The notes: generated from the letters alone by a model not told the origin. Shown: positions 13,701 through 25,097, counted from the first letter of the stretch. The stretch is DNA of 64,000 nt from Datnioides undecimradiatus (GCA_008933995.1 WARS01000010.1:14309210-14373209); one strand, 5' to 3'. Made by a program: numbers and translations.

Positions 13701-13749
13701 AAGGAGATTAACAGATTCTCTGTCTTTCTCTCGCTGTCTCTGTAGCTCT

Positions 13750-13750
13750 A

Positions 13751-13781
<31 letters not shown>

Positions 13782-13788
13782 TACACAC
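13750..13788. repeat. (TC)n(AC)n compound microsatellite
   Basis: A run of TC dinucleotides passes directly into AC dinucleotides, with one AT interruption near 13781. Confidence 0.95.
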
Positions 13789-14224
13789 TCTTGCATATAC
13801 ATGCTTGTGCTGCTGGGAGTACTGGGGTTAGGATGATATATTGTGCCAATATTGGCCTTATTAGAAATCAATCAGACAAGCCAACCGGTGTCATCCATCT
13901 CAGAAATAATGAATATCATTGATTACATAAAGTATTGTGTTGTTTATTGCATAAAGGATCAATACTACAATGACAGCCTATGAGAAGACATTAAAGAATC
14001 AAGTTACCAAAAGATGTATTCTCTTCCTTACCTCTCTATGTGATACATAATCAGTAACTGTACATGTCATTTTAATGACGCATTATACAAATTATAATAA
14101 AAGACAGAATACAGTTGATATTGATGACAATTTCATGGCTGGCTGTGTTGAAAGATCAGAAATAATAAAACTTTAATAAAACCTACTGACTAACACACAC
14201 CTCTCATGTCTGTTTAATCCATAA

Positions 14225-14256
<32 letters not shown>

Positions 14257-15029
14257 ACAAATACTAAACAGAAAGCAACTAAAACTCCTTCCAATGTATT
14301 AATTCATTATGTCCAGATGATCCACATCAGAATTAGGCTCATGGTCAAGTAGGTTCTCGCTCCAAGAGATTAGCCGTGGTATTTTAAACAAAGTAAGTAA
14401 GTTCCAACATAGTTAGTTTCGCATTTGACAACTGAGATGTCTGTATTTAACTTTCTGTGTAGTGTGATTTGGTTTCTCAGTTGTAAAGCGTATTTCTGTC
14501 AGAGCTCAGCCCAGAGTCCTGGCCTGACGGTAGGAAACTCTGCCTCGGGGTCAGGAGCCCATTTAGGGTTACTTGATATACAGCTGGGTCATGACAGATT
14601 TGAAATATTATTTTAAAAAAATCAACCTGAATTTTAACAAAATAAAAAACAGGCTGTGATCAGATCTGTGTTTACAATGAGAGTTGTATCAGCAAGACAC
14701 AACCTTAATTCATTCTTCTCAGTTTAGCAGCTGTAGCCTTTCTTGTTCAGGTATTGACAGTATAACTGATGGTTAGTGGCTAAATGTAGACATGTATTAC
14801 TGTGCAAATGACTGACCATCTCAATTCATCTCTGTGCATGTAAATGTAATTTCTAGGAGATAACGTTTTTATATTTGAAGAGCCAACTTAGTCTTAAACA
14901 CTAGCCAAATACTCAGAGAACGTCTAGATGTGAAACGGCCATTTATCAGAATAAACTTTGGTCCTTTTTGCCTCACATTACGCCTGAAGCTCTGGCCCTG
15001 GGAGCGGCTGTATGAGTCTGTAGGTCCGT
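13789..15029. other. No gene seen; microsatellite and AT-rich unique DNA
   Basis: No supportable gene. The stretch from 13900 to 14200 is AT-rich with ATAATAAAA words, then an (AC)n run, then unique sequence. The 63-codon frame at 14425 has no recognisable homology. Confidence 0.6.
14225..14259. repeat. (AC)n microsatellite
   Basis: About 14 AC units, then one TC interruption and a few more AC units. Confidence 0.95.
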
Positions 15030-15210
15030 CCCTGCAACACTATGGTTCAGAATACAATATCTCAATAACTCCTGGATGGACTGACTGAATTTTTGTGTAC
15101 CCTGACTTTTCCTTCAGTGTTGTTCCTTCAGGTTGACATTTTAGGTTTGTCTTGACATATCAGGACATCTGTTGGAGGTGTTTGTGCCCCTCTTAGGATG
15201 GATTTTATTA
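15030..15210 (+). repeat. Fragment of a common fish dispersed repeat
   Basis: The words AATATCTCAATAACTCCTGG, ATGGACTGACTGAATTTTTG, CCTGACTTTTCC and AGGTTGACATTTTAGGTTT follow the order of the percomorph repeat with consensus ATATCTCAACAACTATTGG, ATGGATTGCCATGAAATTT, CCTGACTTTTCC, GAGGTTGACATTTGTGG. This is a diverged copy of roughly 170 bp. I recognise the family from memory but cannot supply its library name or class. Confidence 0.7.
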
Positions 15211-16080
15211 ACTACGGTGGACCTGTTGAGTGGAGGTAGCTAAGCAATGACCTGCTGCCTTGTATTTTAGACATCTAAAATAAGATTGTCTTAAAAAGAT
15301 GTCAGAACCTCAAACCATCACCTCACTTTCTCCAAAACCACCAAGTGCCTTAAAGTAATTTGACCTTGCAGACCGCAACAGATGATGGTCTATCTCTGCC
15401 TCATCTGTTACAGCACTGTAACGAAACAGCTGTAAGGATGCTGTGAATTCATGATGGTGCCGTGCAGTTTTTCCCTACAACTGTAATTTTGTTTCTTTAC
15501 AATGAGCATTACAGTAACACAGAGTTGGCATGGTTATGCTTTCTTACGTCTGCATTCAAACTAACTACTGTGTGGTTAAGAGATTAATTAGTTATAATTT
15601 AACAAAGCAAACATTATTTGCAGGTCTTTGACCAGGTGCTAACTCTAGTCTGCTGCATTGGACAGAGGTTCATCCAACACTCCAGCTGTCATACTGCTTC
15701 CATGCACCCTGGCTACATAAAGCCCTGCACTGAAGAATATGCAGTACAGCTATAACATAAATGCATACAACACCACTTTTAGACTGAAGAGCTGTGGAAT
15801 AAGAGCAGAATCCCTGGCGCAGAGGAGAGGAGATGGACATTGATTTCGGCGGTGACATGAGACATGTGTAGGAAAACTCAATTTTTGATAGCATGGAAGA
15901 ACGGATAGTAGAAAAAAGAGAGGAGGGGAGGGATGGAGGGATCCTTTGCCAATGCTAGATAGACACACAAATCTTGATAGGAGAGTGGTTGAGTGTGTGA
16001 CCATGGGCTCTCGATAATCACAGCCTCTAATCCTCTCCTCCAAGTGCAGAGCACACAACCCTCGATGTTTACCTTTAATA
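15211..16080. other. No gene seen; unique sequence
   Basis: No supportable gene or repeat. A minus-strand open frame at 15750-16118 (122 codons) starts inside the adjacent AC repeat and has the low-complexity composition that reading through a microsatellite produces. Confidence 0.6.
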
Positions 16081-16096
16081 ACACACACGCACAGAT

Positions 16097-16122
16097 GCAC
16101 ACACACACACACACACACACAG
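16097..16122. repeat. (AC)n microsatellite
   Basis: About 12 AC units, preceded by an interrupted AC/GC run from 16079. Confidence 0.95.
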
Positions 16123-16990
16123 CAATCACCCCTTCAAAACTAGCCACTTCGACCCGCGGCAACAACAAAACAAGGTGTTGTATGAGAGCAGCTAGCCAAA
16201 GACCTGAGGCAGAGCTGGATTAACTGCAGCCAGCAGAAAGACAAACATAGAATGGAGCCAGAGTACAGAATGTACAGTGCACCACAGTGCATGGCAGTGA
16301 CAGCTGTAAAGTAATGCTAGTGACTTCTGTGCACTCAGACATATGTGTGGATATCACTGTCAGCTCAACATCAAGAAATAAGTGTAAAAACAATTAGAGA
16401 CTCCATTCATGGATTAGAGCTGCTCCTTCAGTGTAAAAGAGCTTCCTATCGCTGCATCCTGACTGCATGGCAAAATAAGGTTAAAATCATCAAGACTACA
16501 AACAGCTATTAGATTGGAAATATTCTGATATGATGCATTTAAATTGCTTCCACGCATAGCACCGCCTGCTGTTGTGGAGGTGAATTACTCAGAACGGTAA
16601 TGCAACAATCCTCAGCACACTGACGACGGAAAGATCATGCCAAGAGTCATGTGATATCGTTTTCCTTTGTAGGATCCATTTGTTGTGTGTATCTGATGCT
16701 CTGATGGGAAATTAACTCCATAGGCAGCCACAGGGAGCATGATACAGCTGCACAAGGTGGCAGTTTCTACGGAGTTGGCGGGCAAATTTAAATCAGGGTC
16801 GGTTTTTGCTTGTTATTAGCACAGTCACAAGACATTTTGACTGCACCTCCAAGCCTGGGAGCTATGAAATGTGATGGCAGTCTACAGTGGATATAAACAA
16901 TGTGAAATCAGTGATGCTGTGCTGGCTCCAAACATATCTTTTATAATTTTCATTTAGATGTTCTTATTGCCACCCTACACCACAGCCCAG
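16123..16990. other. No gene seen; unique sequence
   Basis: No exon, RNA gene or repeat family recognised. Confidence 0.6.
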
Positions 16991-16994
16991 ACAT

Positions 16995-17120
16995 GCTGCA
17001 CCTGCCAGAAACTCCTGTAGTTCCCTCAGTGTTGATCTTGGTCTCTTGGACACCTCCTTCATAAGTTTCCTCCTCGGCCATCGACCTTGGAGGCTCATCC
17101 TGATCTTTGCAGCGTCTCAG
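16995..17120 (-). mobile_element. Tc1-like transposase N-terminal fragment
   Basis: Read on the minus strand, the sequence gives KLMKEVSKRPRSTLRELQEF followed by LA, close to the second helix-turn-helix of fish Tc1-like transposases (typically KLV.EV.KNPR.TL.ELQ..LA). A basic PRR precedes it, as in the family. Only about 40 codons can be followed. No inverted terminal repeats or catalytic DDE region are visible nearby, so this is an isolated dead fragment. Confidence 0.65.
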
Positions 17121-17207
17121 TGGAACCACTTTGGTAGCTCTTTGCGGCCCATGACTCTCCCAGTTGGATGCAACCTTAAATATCCAAGTACATCCTGCAG
17201 CAATTGG

Positions 17208-17455
17208 GACTTTACTCTGGTTTAAATCAGAATATCTTTCATTGATGGCAGCGGCATAATATTTACCTACAGGCCTGATCTTGAATGTGACTAGTTAACT
17301 GTGAACGCAGCTAGGGCCTCCATTATGAAAAGGTGTGCACGCTTGTAGCTTTTTAATTTAAAATATCTGCAATAATGAATTAATTATTTTTTCCCTTTGG
17401 ATTTTTATTAGTCAAAGCTCACATTAAAGATGGAACAAGGCTGACAGTTACACTA
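17208..17455 (+). repeat. Unclassified dispersed repeat, copy A
   Basis: This segment aligns by eye with 56512-56713 in the same orientation. Shared words in order include GACTTTA.TCTGGTT, AAATCAGA, TTTCA.TGATGGCAG, AATGTGA.T, AACT.TGAAC.CAGCT, CC.TGATGAAA.G-type sequence and CACATTAAAGATGG.ACAA. The copies differ at many sites, so it is an old family. Copy A carries additional AT-rich sequence around 17345-17410. I do not recognise a class. Confidence 0.7.
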
Positions 17456-17739
17456 AAAGCCCTGCAATTTCAAGGGTGTGTTAACTTTTTATATGAATTT
17501 ACGGCGCATGTAACAAGTCTGCACAGCTAGATGTTAGGATATTTCATCAGGTGACTGAAGTGTTTGTTTATCAGGATTTACCTTCTTCACAGCAGTTATG
17601 GACAACAGTGACGGACCAACTTTTCCATGTTTATATAGTCATGCTGTGATCATGACGAAACATGTCACGATATCTTTCACTGTGCCCCTTGAGGCCCCGC
17701 CACCAGGAAGACAAAATGCATGGAGAGATTTTTAAATCT

Positions 17740-18780
17740 GTAAATAAATAACTCCAGCATATTAACATGCACAATAACATTGTAATAATAATAATACACA
17801 TTTCCTCTTGACTATTGATTCAGTCGACACCCTGAGGATGATAGTAAAATGTAATAGCCTATACTGTCAAAGTAATTGGAGTGTTGCATTTGTTTTGCAT
17901 GAATTATGCAAAATGATAATCCTGGAAAGCACTTCAATAAAGCATTAGGCAAAGGTCACATGCTATAATGTCTCATTATTCTAATCACACTTCCATTACA
18001 ACATCAATATCTAATGCAGAAGGCATCCATAAGCTATTTGTAAATAAAACATTTACAAGAACGCAGCCTTTCTGGATGCTGATGTTTATCTCACTCCGGG
18101 GCCTGAGCTGCCATTGATTACAATATTTCCCTCTGCAGTGCTGCTCTCAATTTGCTTATGTGCACAGTTCTGAAGCTCTGGCTTCTTCATCTTACACAAT
18201 AATCGAGGATGCCTACCAATTCTCATGGACATCATCAGATTTTCATGATTGCAGCCAACACACAAGTCTGCAGATTTGAAATTGAATTCTCCTAATGCTA
18301 CACGCCGCAGTCTTGATCTAATCATCAAGCATTAACAAATGTTTTCTGTTATGCTGTTTCCGACCCTAATATCCTAATGATATGGAAATTGATAATTATT
18401 CTGTCATACGCACAGCTTCTAGCGGACATGGCTTTATTGAATATCTCAAAAGAATGTGGATATCTTTCACAAACAATTTGCTTAATATTGCATTTCTCCC
18501 CTTCAGATCATTTGTGCGGGCCAGAAGCGATATAAGATTGAAATGTTGCCGCATCGTTTTGTGAAGCTGGAATCTTACAATGAGACATTTATGGTGGGGA
18601 TGGCGCTCGGATGTTGATTAATGTCATTGTGAGTTGACCTCATGTCACATTGTTGAGCACGATGTATGGCAGTCCTGGACTGACAAATGTAACCAATAAC
18701 ACCTTCATTACTGTAGAACATCATGGGTCCCTGCCTGGATGTGCAATATGTTCAGTGGAATGCATAAATAATAATGAAAT
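17740..18780. promoter_or_regulatory. Strong candidate conserved non-coding block (about 1 kb)
   Basis: This is the longest repeat-free, microsatellite-free stretch with developmental-enhancer texture. It is AT-rich and crowded with POU, homeodomain and forkhead-like words: an octamer-like inverted pair at 17893-17913, GTAAATAAA near 18040, GATTACAATATT near 18116, CCTAATGATATGG near 18373, ATTGATAATTATTC near 18387 and GATTAATGTCATTGTG near 18614. Poly-purine runs and simple repeats are nearly absent except a short ATAATAATA run at 17783. Regulatory activity and conservation are inferred from composition alone. Confidence 0.5.
17893..17913. promoter_or_regulatory. Inverted octamer-like POU motif pair
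   Basis: TTTTGCAT (17893-17900) and ATGCAAAA (17906-17913) are perfect reverse complements separated by GAATT. Each half resembles the POU-factor octamer ATGCAAAT. An ATGATAAT word follows directly. Confidence 0.55.
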
Positions 18781-20469
18781 ACATCTCTGGGGCTTATGAA
18801 GTTAAGTTTTTTGGCATGTATTTGCTGAAATATTCAATTTGGTTAACTTGGGTTCAGCAAAGGCAATCTGACACAGTTTGCTTTCACCTTCTAAGACTGG
18901 TCCGTGAGATACCCGCTGTAGCAGGAGCAACCACAGAGGTGGATTTAAGGTCTTTGCAAGGTGCCCATATGTTTGTGGACAGATTTTATCAACACAATAG
19001 CGTCACAACTGTGCAAGATGAGCAAAATGAAGGCTGAGTTTGAAGACTGTCTGGTCCAACCAATGAGTAGCGATCATGTAATAACATAGAGATTGCTACT
19101 TATGGGTCAAGACGTCAGAGAACCCAAGAAAAGAACAAGCGGCAGGGTCACACCACAGCACACTTGCTCAGGGCGGCCAGACAAAGCGACCAAGAGGCGT
19201 GCAGGAGGCGGTGGTCATGCTCCTGCCTAGTGAGGAGAGAAAACAGAAGCCAAGGATGTGACAACTTCAGAACACAGTGGGAAACAGGAAGAATGTGGAG
19301 AAGACCTGAAGAGAAGACTGACTTTGTGTGGGATCCAAGAAAAATGAGTCCTTTACTCTGCCATGAGCCTAGCTACTGTATTACACTTAGTCTTGTACAA
19401 ACATTTCAGTTAGATTTGTCAGTGGCGTAATGAGGAGCTTCACCCAGGTATGTTGCCGATATCCTGTAAGATTAATTAGTTCTGTGGTACGTTCAGTAAG
19501 ATACCCAGCTGTTGGTCTCATGGTGTGGTGTCAAAGGCTGACTTAGAAGCACTCTATGGGACACTAGCAGCTAGTCTCCTGACAGACCAAACGTCTCATT
19601 TGTTTTTTGCTTTGTCTGGGTGTGGTGTTCTTGTTCTCTCTTGCTATCGACCCATTTCCAGAGGTCCAGGGGTATGACACTGGACCCCAAACTGCACTTC
19701 AGCCTCCATGGTTGTCTGAATGAATGAGTTTCCTTTCATGTGAATGGGTATATGCTGACTGGTAGTGTAAAAAAGACTTTGCAAAGTTGTTGGAAGACTA
19801 ACAGGGTGCTATGTAAGGATGGTCCATTTACAGTAACGTTATATAAAGAGTAATAAACTGAAGTCTATTCTTTCAGAAAGTTATTTTTTAAAGAAAACAG
19901 CCTTCTGAATATCTCTGAATATATCACGCTGGTGCAACACCAGTGCACTCACTTCATAGAAAAGGTCTTCTCTTGCTCTAAATCTCTAAAATCTGTATCA
20001 GTCTTACCCCACCGGTCGAGTTCCAGCACACACTACCTGGCTTCACAGTCCAGTCTTTGTCAGACTGTTCAGTTTGCCCACGTGGTACCAACGCTGCAGC
20101 CAAACTTTAGCTGTAGCACTTCTCTTGTGTTTGCCTGAAGCCTGTCGAACCCAGTGTTCTCCTGTCCCCCAGATTAATCATCCTCTGCTGATCTCAGTCT
20201 ACCTGCCTCATCCCACACCTCACCAGTCAGTCTCCCAGCTCAGAGTCCTACTCTCTCTGCCTGCTCTGCTCCGCTGTGTCTCTGCCTCTGCTCTGCACCT
20301 CGCCTCAACAACTTTGCAGCTTTTGAACTGTAGCGAGTCTGGCGCCTGAGTTCTGCTTCTGGGTCCAAAGCACAGGGGGAGAGCATCACTCGCATGGGAA
20401 GACATGTTCACCGCTGCTGTGCTCCCTATGAATGTCTGTTTTCCTTGATCAACAACAGTATGATGTAGT
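18781..20469. other. No gene seen; unique sequence
   Basis: About 1.7 kb without recognisable gene or repeat family. Frames of 87-91 codons (18774-19037, 19164-19430, 20074-20349) show no known domain. The segment at 19930-20340 is C/T-rich with leucine- and serine-rich translation, which is compositional rather than coding. Confidence 0.55.
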
Positions 20470-20640
20470 GCACGTTAAGAGCTGCAAATGTGCCATATGG
20501 CATGTATTAGCTGCTTAGCCATTCACAGCTTGGGGGAGAATTCCCTCATTGAGCTGGAACTCAAAGATTAGCTTGTCATGTAAGATTTATGAATTTTCAT
20601 CTAAAATAACTGTAATTAATATGAGCTATTAGGCCCACTG
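20470..20640. promoter_or_regulatory. Candidate conserved non-coding element
   Basis: Compact AT-leaning stretch with AAAGATTAGCTTG (about 20561), TTATGAATTTTCATC (about 20587) and CTGTAATTAATATGAGC (about 20610). The last holds a TAATTA homeodomain core. No repeats. The call rests on motifs only. Confidence 0.35.
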
Positions 20641-22830
20641 ATCTGCTCCTGCCCCCCGCCTTTATGCTAAACATGACTATTTCCCTGCCTCCTTCATACT
20701 CACTTACACATACTATACAATATTTCAGGCATCTGCCCTCATATTTTTCACTTATCTTAATAAATCCCGTTTGCATTGTCTTAAAGCGTAAAACCTTGAT
20801 TTTCAGCATGCAAAGATGCAAGTTCTTTTGGATAAATACTGCGTTAACATAAAAGAGTGTTTTAATCAAAGGGGCGTGCTATTGTTTAGTTTTAAAGGAT
20901 TAGACTCGTGGTCCATTAGTTATTCACTTGGTAGGTGTATTTCACCTGATGTCAGCACCAGGGGCTGTCCACACTGTGCCATACCAACTAGCTTGCGTGT
21001 GACAATAAGCAACAGTGGTTACTCAGCCGTGCGCGTCCTGCAGATTCTCATCATCCACCTCTTGTCTCCTGTCGCCTCTTCCCCACTGTTAAGATGTTCG
21101 ATACAGATCGTTACACTACGCTTCCATCAGCTTAGACATGAACACACACTTCCTCTTCTGTTTGATCACTGACTTTCGTGAGGCCACCAGGTTTGGCTGA
21201 AAAGCACGTTTTATTTTGGTTCAAGCGGCTGTTTCCAGGGTCAACAGGAAGAACTTCCTGTTAAATGCAGTTTTTAGCTTTTAATGCTTTAAAAGCACAA
21301 ATCACATTTTGATTCTGGCTTCTGTTCCCACTGCTCCAGTCTCTCAGCGCTAGTGCACACATAGAAATTGGTCTGCTGTGGTGCTGATTGCTCACTTCTC
21401 ATCTTCTCCTCAAATCTGTTTAGATAGTCATCCTGCATGGTTAATCTCAGCACTCTAATCCTGAGCTGACTTCTTGCATTGTCCAACTATTCGCTTTCCG
21501 GCTCCTCCTGTGGAAGACAGGGAGATCTGAATGTGTTTATTGTGTATTGTTACCTGTCTTTGTACTTTGTGTGCGCCTGTAGAAGTACAGCCACCATCCT
21601 GGGAAACAAAACGCAGCGTTCACATCATGGGTCAGATTGTCCTGCGTTGTTTGAATGAGGCAGAAGGAAACTTTGGATGCCACGTATTCATCACTTCAAA
21701 ATGAAACTTAAAGAATCGTGATATAATTTATTACATTGCTATTGTATGTATAGGGTGTGATGCCACTTTTCAGACTGCTGATTGAATTAATGGACACAGT
21801 CAGAGAACTTACGCATGTACGCACTTATTACGCATCTCCATGTTGTAAACTCTTCTAAACCAAGATATATGCAGTTGCATGATATTCAAATCGATTGCTT
21901 TCAGCCTCCACATTTTCCCTTTTTTTGTCTTGCCTGCATCGATTCCAATCTATCATATGTGCTGCCTGAGCAAGCACATCACCTGATCATCCTCGCGCTG
22001 TCTCAGAAGTGCAGTTGTTTTATGAATCACATGTGGACCCTCACCCAGGATCATTCCAGCACATCGATCTAGCTGATTTTAACATTTGTTTGATAAATGA
22101 GAGCAAATAACTTTAAACCAGGACCGGAGCTGTAGACTGTTTATGTCTGTGAATGATGGCATAAACTGCTGAGCATGCAGCTCTGTGCATTGGAATGCAT
22201 TGCTGTAACCAGTATTTTATCCGCATGCATGTCCTTCACTGTTGCCTGTGTATACAGACATCCCTGCTAGCTACTCAAGTTTAAACAACTATCCTGCACT
22301 TTGAATGGTGTCCAGTATAATATAATGAAAGAGAGGGGACATGCTGTGGGTAAGCCCATTATAGGAGTACTTTTCAACATCTATGTTGTAACACTGTAAG
22401 CAAAATGAGAAAGGCAAAAGCATATTTTACTGTTCTAACAAATTATGCTAAAGGCATAGAGAAAGTGAAGGTTGGTAGAAATTTCTTTGTGTATGAATAT
22501 TATTTACAGACTTAGTTCAAGAGCTGGCTAAAGATTTCGAACTAATTTCACATCCTGATGGGCTGCAGGTGTCCATTAGCTCTTGACAACAGACAGCTAC
22601 CAGATAGTTCCGGGGAAACCATCTACACGCCTTTCTAAATGACTGTACAGGCAGCATGCATCAACGGGGACATAGTCCAATCCTGCATTTACACTTTATT
22701 CTATTTCAATAACAAGATAACATACAGGCTGACATGCAGGCTAATTTTGGAGTGTCTGACAACTTTGAGGACTGGGAAGCAGCTGAAGAGAGGGATACGA
22801 GCAGATTATCACTATATCAGAGGACTCGGT
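20641..22830. other. No gene seen; unique sequence
   Basis: No exon, RNA gene or repeat family recognised over 2.2 kb. Frames up to 118 codons (20816-21172) lack recognisable domains. Confidence 0.55.
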
Positions 22831-22834
22831 ATCA

Positions 22835-23207
22835 TGACAGGGACCATTCCTGGACCAAAAGCAGTGCCCAGACACATGGATACAAAAATGCAATGTTTTT
22901 TAATGTCACAGCAAGCAGGTTTGGCGTACAGGAGGTCAGTCAGAGTTCAGGTTTGGTAACAAGGTGCAGGGAAAAAATGCAGGACACATGGGACAAAGAG
23001 AAACTGGCAGTATATACACTACGGGGAGGGGAGACAATGAGACAGAGGCGCACACGGGCGCACACGGGTGGAGTCAGGTAATCACATAGGTGGGAAACAC
23101 AGACAACAGGTGATGAACATGATAAAACAGGAAACATAAGACAAGGAAACAGAGGAAACAGTTAAAACCACGGATGATACTCAGAAAGAGAACTGTGCCA
23201 AACTGAC
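22835..23207 (-). mobile_element. Solo-LTR-like fossil (LTR retroelement), copy 1
   Basis: The segment runs from a TGACAGGGACC-type end to a CTGACA end. It shows the same layout, in the minus orientation, as the elements at 34657-35096 and 51842-52371: AAACAGGAAA and GAAACA-rich purine tracts on one side, a TATATA word (about 23010) in the middle, and CCA..AAATGCA sequence on the other side. No internal gag or pol is attached, so it would be a solo LTR. It is the most diverged of the three and looks old. Family assignment is by shared architecture and is uncertain. Confidence 0.5.
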
Positions 23208-23497
23208 AATAGATGTGTTAAAACAAGGATATCCATAAAAAGTCTAAAGTGATATCAAATGTGCTCATGCTGCACAGCCAATCACCACTGAGCTTAAATG
23301 CATCTTGAAAAAGAACAACATCCATGCCCAAAGCTTTGAAACAAAACAGCACATGTGACAGCACATGTGACTTAGCCATCTTGCACACACAAACAGTTAA
23401 CAGTAAATACATCAAATCTTAAACTGTGCTCTCGTGTTATCTCAATTTTCAGATTTTATCCTGGTTCATTTGCTTCATATAAGATCAACACCTATGA
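23208..23497. other. No gene seen
   Basis: Nothing recognisable apart from a short direct repeat of AGCACATGTGAC near 23347-23370. Confidence 0.6.
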
Positions 23498-23578
23498 GCA
23501 CACACACATACACACACACAGCAGCGTGCACACATAATTAACATTCACACACATACACACATATACACACACACAAAT
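23498..23578. repeat. Interrupted (AC)n-rich tract
   Basis: ACACAC runs interrupted by AT, GCAGCGTG and ATAATTAACATT segments. Confidence 0.85.
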
Positions 23579-23849
23579 ACAAAGAGACTAATCTACTTAA
23601 CAAAAACCATTTAAGAGCCCTTTAGCAACATACAGTAGCATAATATGTAGATTACAAGCGTGTACAGTAATCTTTGTGCTCTGCAGGGATGGAGACAAGC
23701 CTCTTTGTGTTTTCCATTGTATGTTAGTCAGCGTGGAAATGTGCTCTGAGGGCAAGAGGGAGAATTATAAAGAATTTCCATTGACATCAAATCTTAACTA
23801 TATTCACATAATCCCCCTCGACACACACTCACACCTCCCTCCAACAGCG

Positions 23850-23855
<6 letters not shown>

Positions 23856-23889
<34 letters not shown>

Positions 23890-23918
23890 TGTGGGCTGTG
23901 TGTGCACGCGCACACACC
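23856..23918. repeat. (AC)n switching to (GT)n; Z-DNA/hairpin-prone tract
   Basis: About 15 AC units meet GTGTGTG at 23887, and shortly after TGTGTGC is followed by ACGC and GCACACA, a perfect 7-bp stem with a 4-base loop. The tract is mostly alternating purine-pyrimidine and can form Z-DNA or cruciforms. Confidence 0.85.
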
Positions 23919-24040
23919 CATGCACAGCATCTTGTGAGAGGAGCGAGCGGATTAAGGAGCCTGGTGTATGTGCCAGCATCAGAAAAGTGTGTTTGTATGT
24001 GTGCGTACACTTGCATGTGTATTTGCAACTGTGTGTGTAA

Positions 24041-24210
24041 TAATCCATGTATCCAGTGGCTAATCCCGCGCTGAGTGAGGGGGCAGAGATAGGGAGGGTG
24101 CGTGTGTGTGTGCTCCTGCTGATAAAAGCCATCGATCACCAGCCACCGTCAGCCGCACAGCATTCTCACACTTTCTGGGAGCGTCATGCTGCAAAGCCTG
24201 GCTCGTCCCG
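24041..24210 (+). promoter_or_regulatory. Promoter-like stretch with possible first exon
   Basis: Two TAATCC words (24041-24046, 24061-24066), the core bound by OTX, PITX and CRX homeodomains, lie about 55-80 bases upstream of a TATA-like GATAAAAG (24121-24128). A start near 24150 would give a short leader, then ATG at 24186 and, after 25 bases, a donor-like CCCG/GTACGT at 24210/24211. Read without splicing, the ATG opens 37 codons (24186-24299) whose residues 10-20 are hydrophobic (VSLLLFYFF), like a secretion signal. I recognise no gene. This may be chance; transcription is the deciding evidence. Confidence 0.22.
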
Positions 24211-24299
24211 GTACGTTTGTCTCCCTCCTCTTGTTTTATTTCTTCTCTAATTCTCAATGGATGTTGGAAGAACTCTTGGAGACAACTGCTCTTGTCTGA

Positions 24300-25095
24300 G
24301 GCTGTCAACATGTCACATGTTTCGTACAGCTTAGGTCTTATTTCAACAGCTTTGGCTTTCATTTTTATTAATATTAACATTCACTTTATTCACCATATTC
24401 ACTTTACCCCAAGCACAAAGCTGGCATGTGCCCTGGGCGCAGTAGTAAACTGGTGCCCTCGGCCATAAACACTTTTAAAAAGGGTTAGATGCATGTAAAA
24501 TGAATGTTTGTAAGGTAATTGGCCAACATGTAAGTGGAGGTTAGACATAATTATCTTCTTGTATAGGGGTTTCATAAAGAAGCCAATTAATTACTTGCTA
24601 AACGGCAGAACACCAATGACAAATATCAACTGCACTCAACATGGAGAACTTTAAAAATGAAAGGACAAACAGACTGGAGTTCAGTTAGAGACCGTGTGGT
24701 GACTGATATGAGCACCGCTTGAGCTGAATCTGAGCCCATCCAGGAGTTTGATGTATAATTTTTAGTAATGGCCTGATGTTTTACCTTTGATTGATATGTA
24801 ATAGAGATTTATGTACATGTTATGCACTTAAAATTAAAATGCAGTTACTGTCACATAACAAAAGTTGTTGTTGGGGGGTAGGTGTGATAGTGTGTGTAAA
24901 TTGATTTAACTCCAACAAGATCAAGAAGAATGAAAAGAAGTCTGAAAGGACAAACTGGACTGCATCAGGTACTGTACGTCTGTCATGGCAACACTGCTGC
25001 TCAGAGGGACAACTCGCTGATACTGTCAGCCAATATTTGTTTTTTTCTGGTATATAATGCAGACAAATGCTTGTGTTTATATAATCACGTCACTA
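24300..25095. other. No gene seen; AT-rich unique sequence
   Basis: No supportable gene. AT-rich, with AATTAATTACTTGC near 24582 and a GGGGGGTAGG run near 24871. Confidence 0.6.
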
Positions 25096-25097
25096 CA

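Noticed and set aside
15750-16118. 122-codon minus-strand frame beginning with CVCVCVH repeats
   Set aside because: Its start is a translated AC microsatellite and the rest matches no protein I know.
18382-18564. 60-codon frame in the enhancer-like block
   Set aside because: No homology recognised; lies in a different frame from the acceptor-associated open tract reported as a finding.
23676-24139. Overlapping frames of 94-132 codons on both strands
   Set aside because: All run through the AC/GT microsatellite (HTHTHTHT or CVCVCVCV), so they are repeat artefacts.
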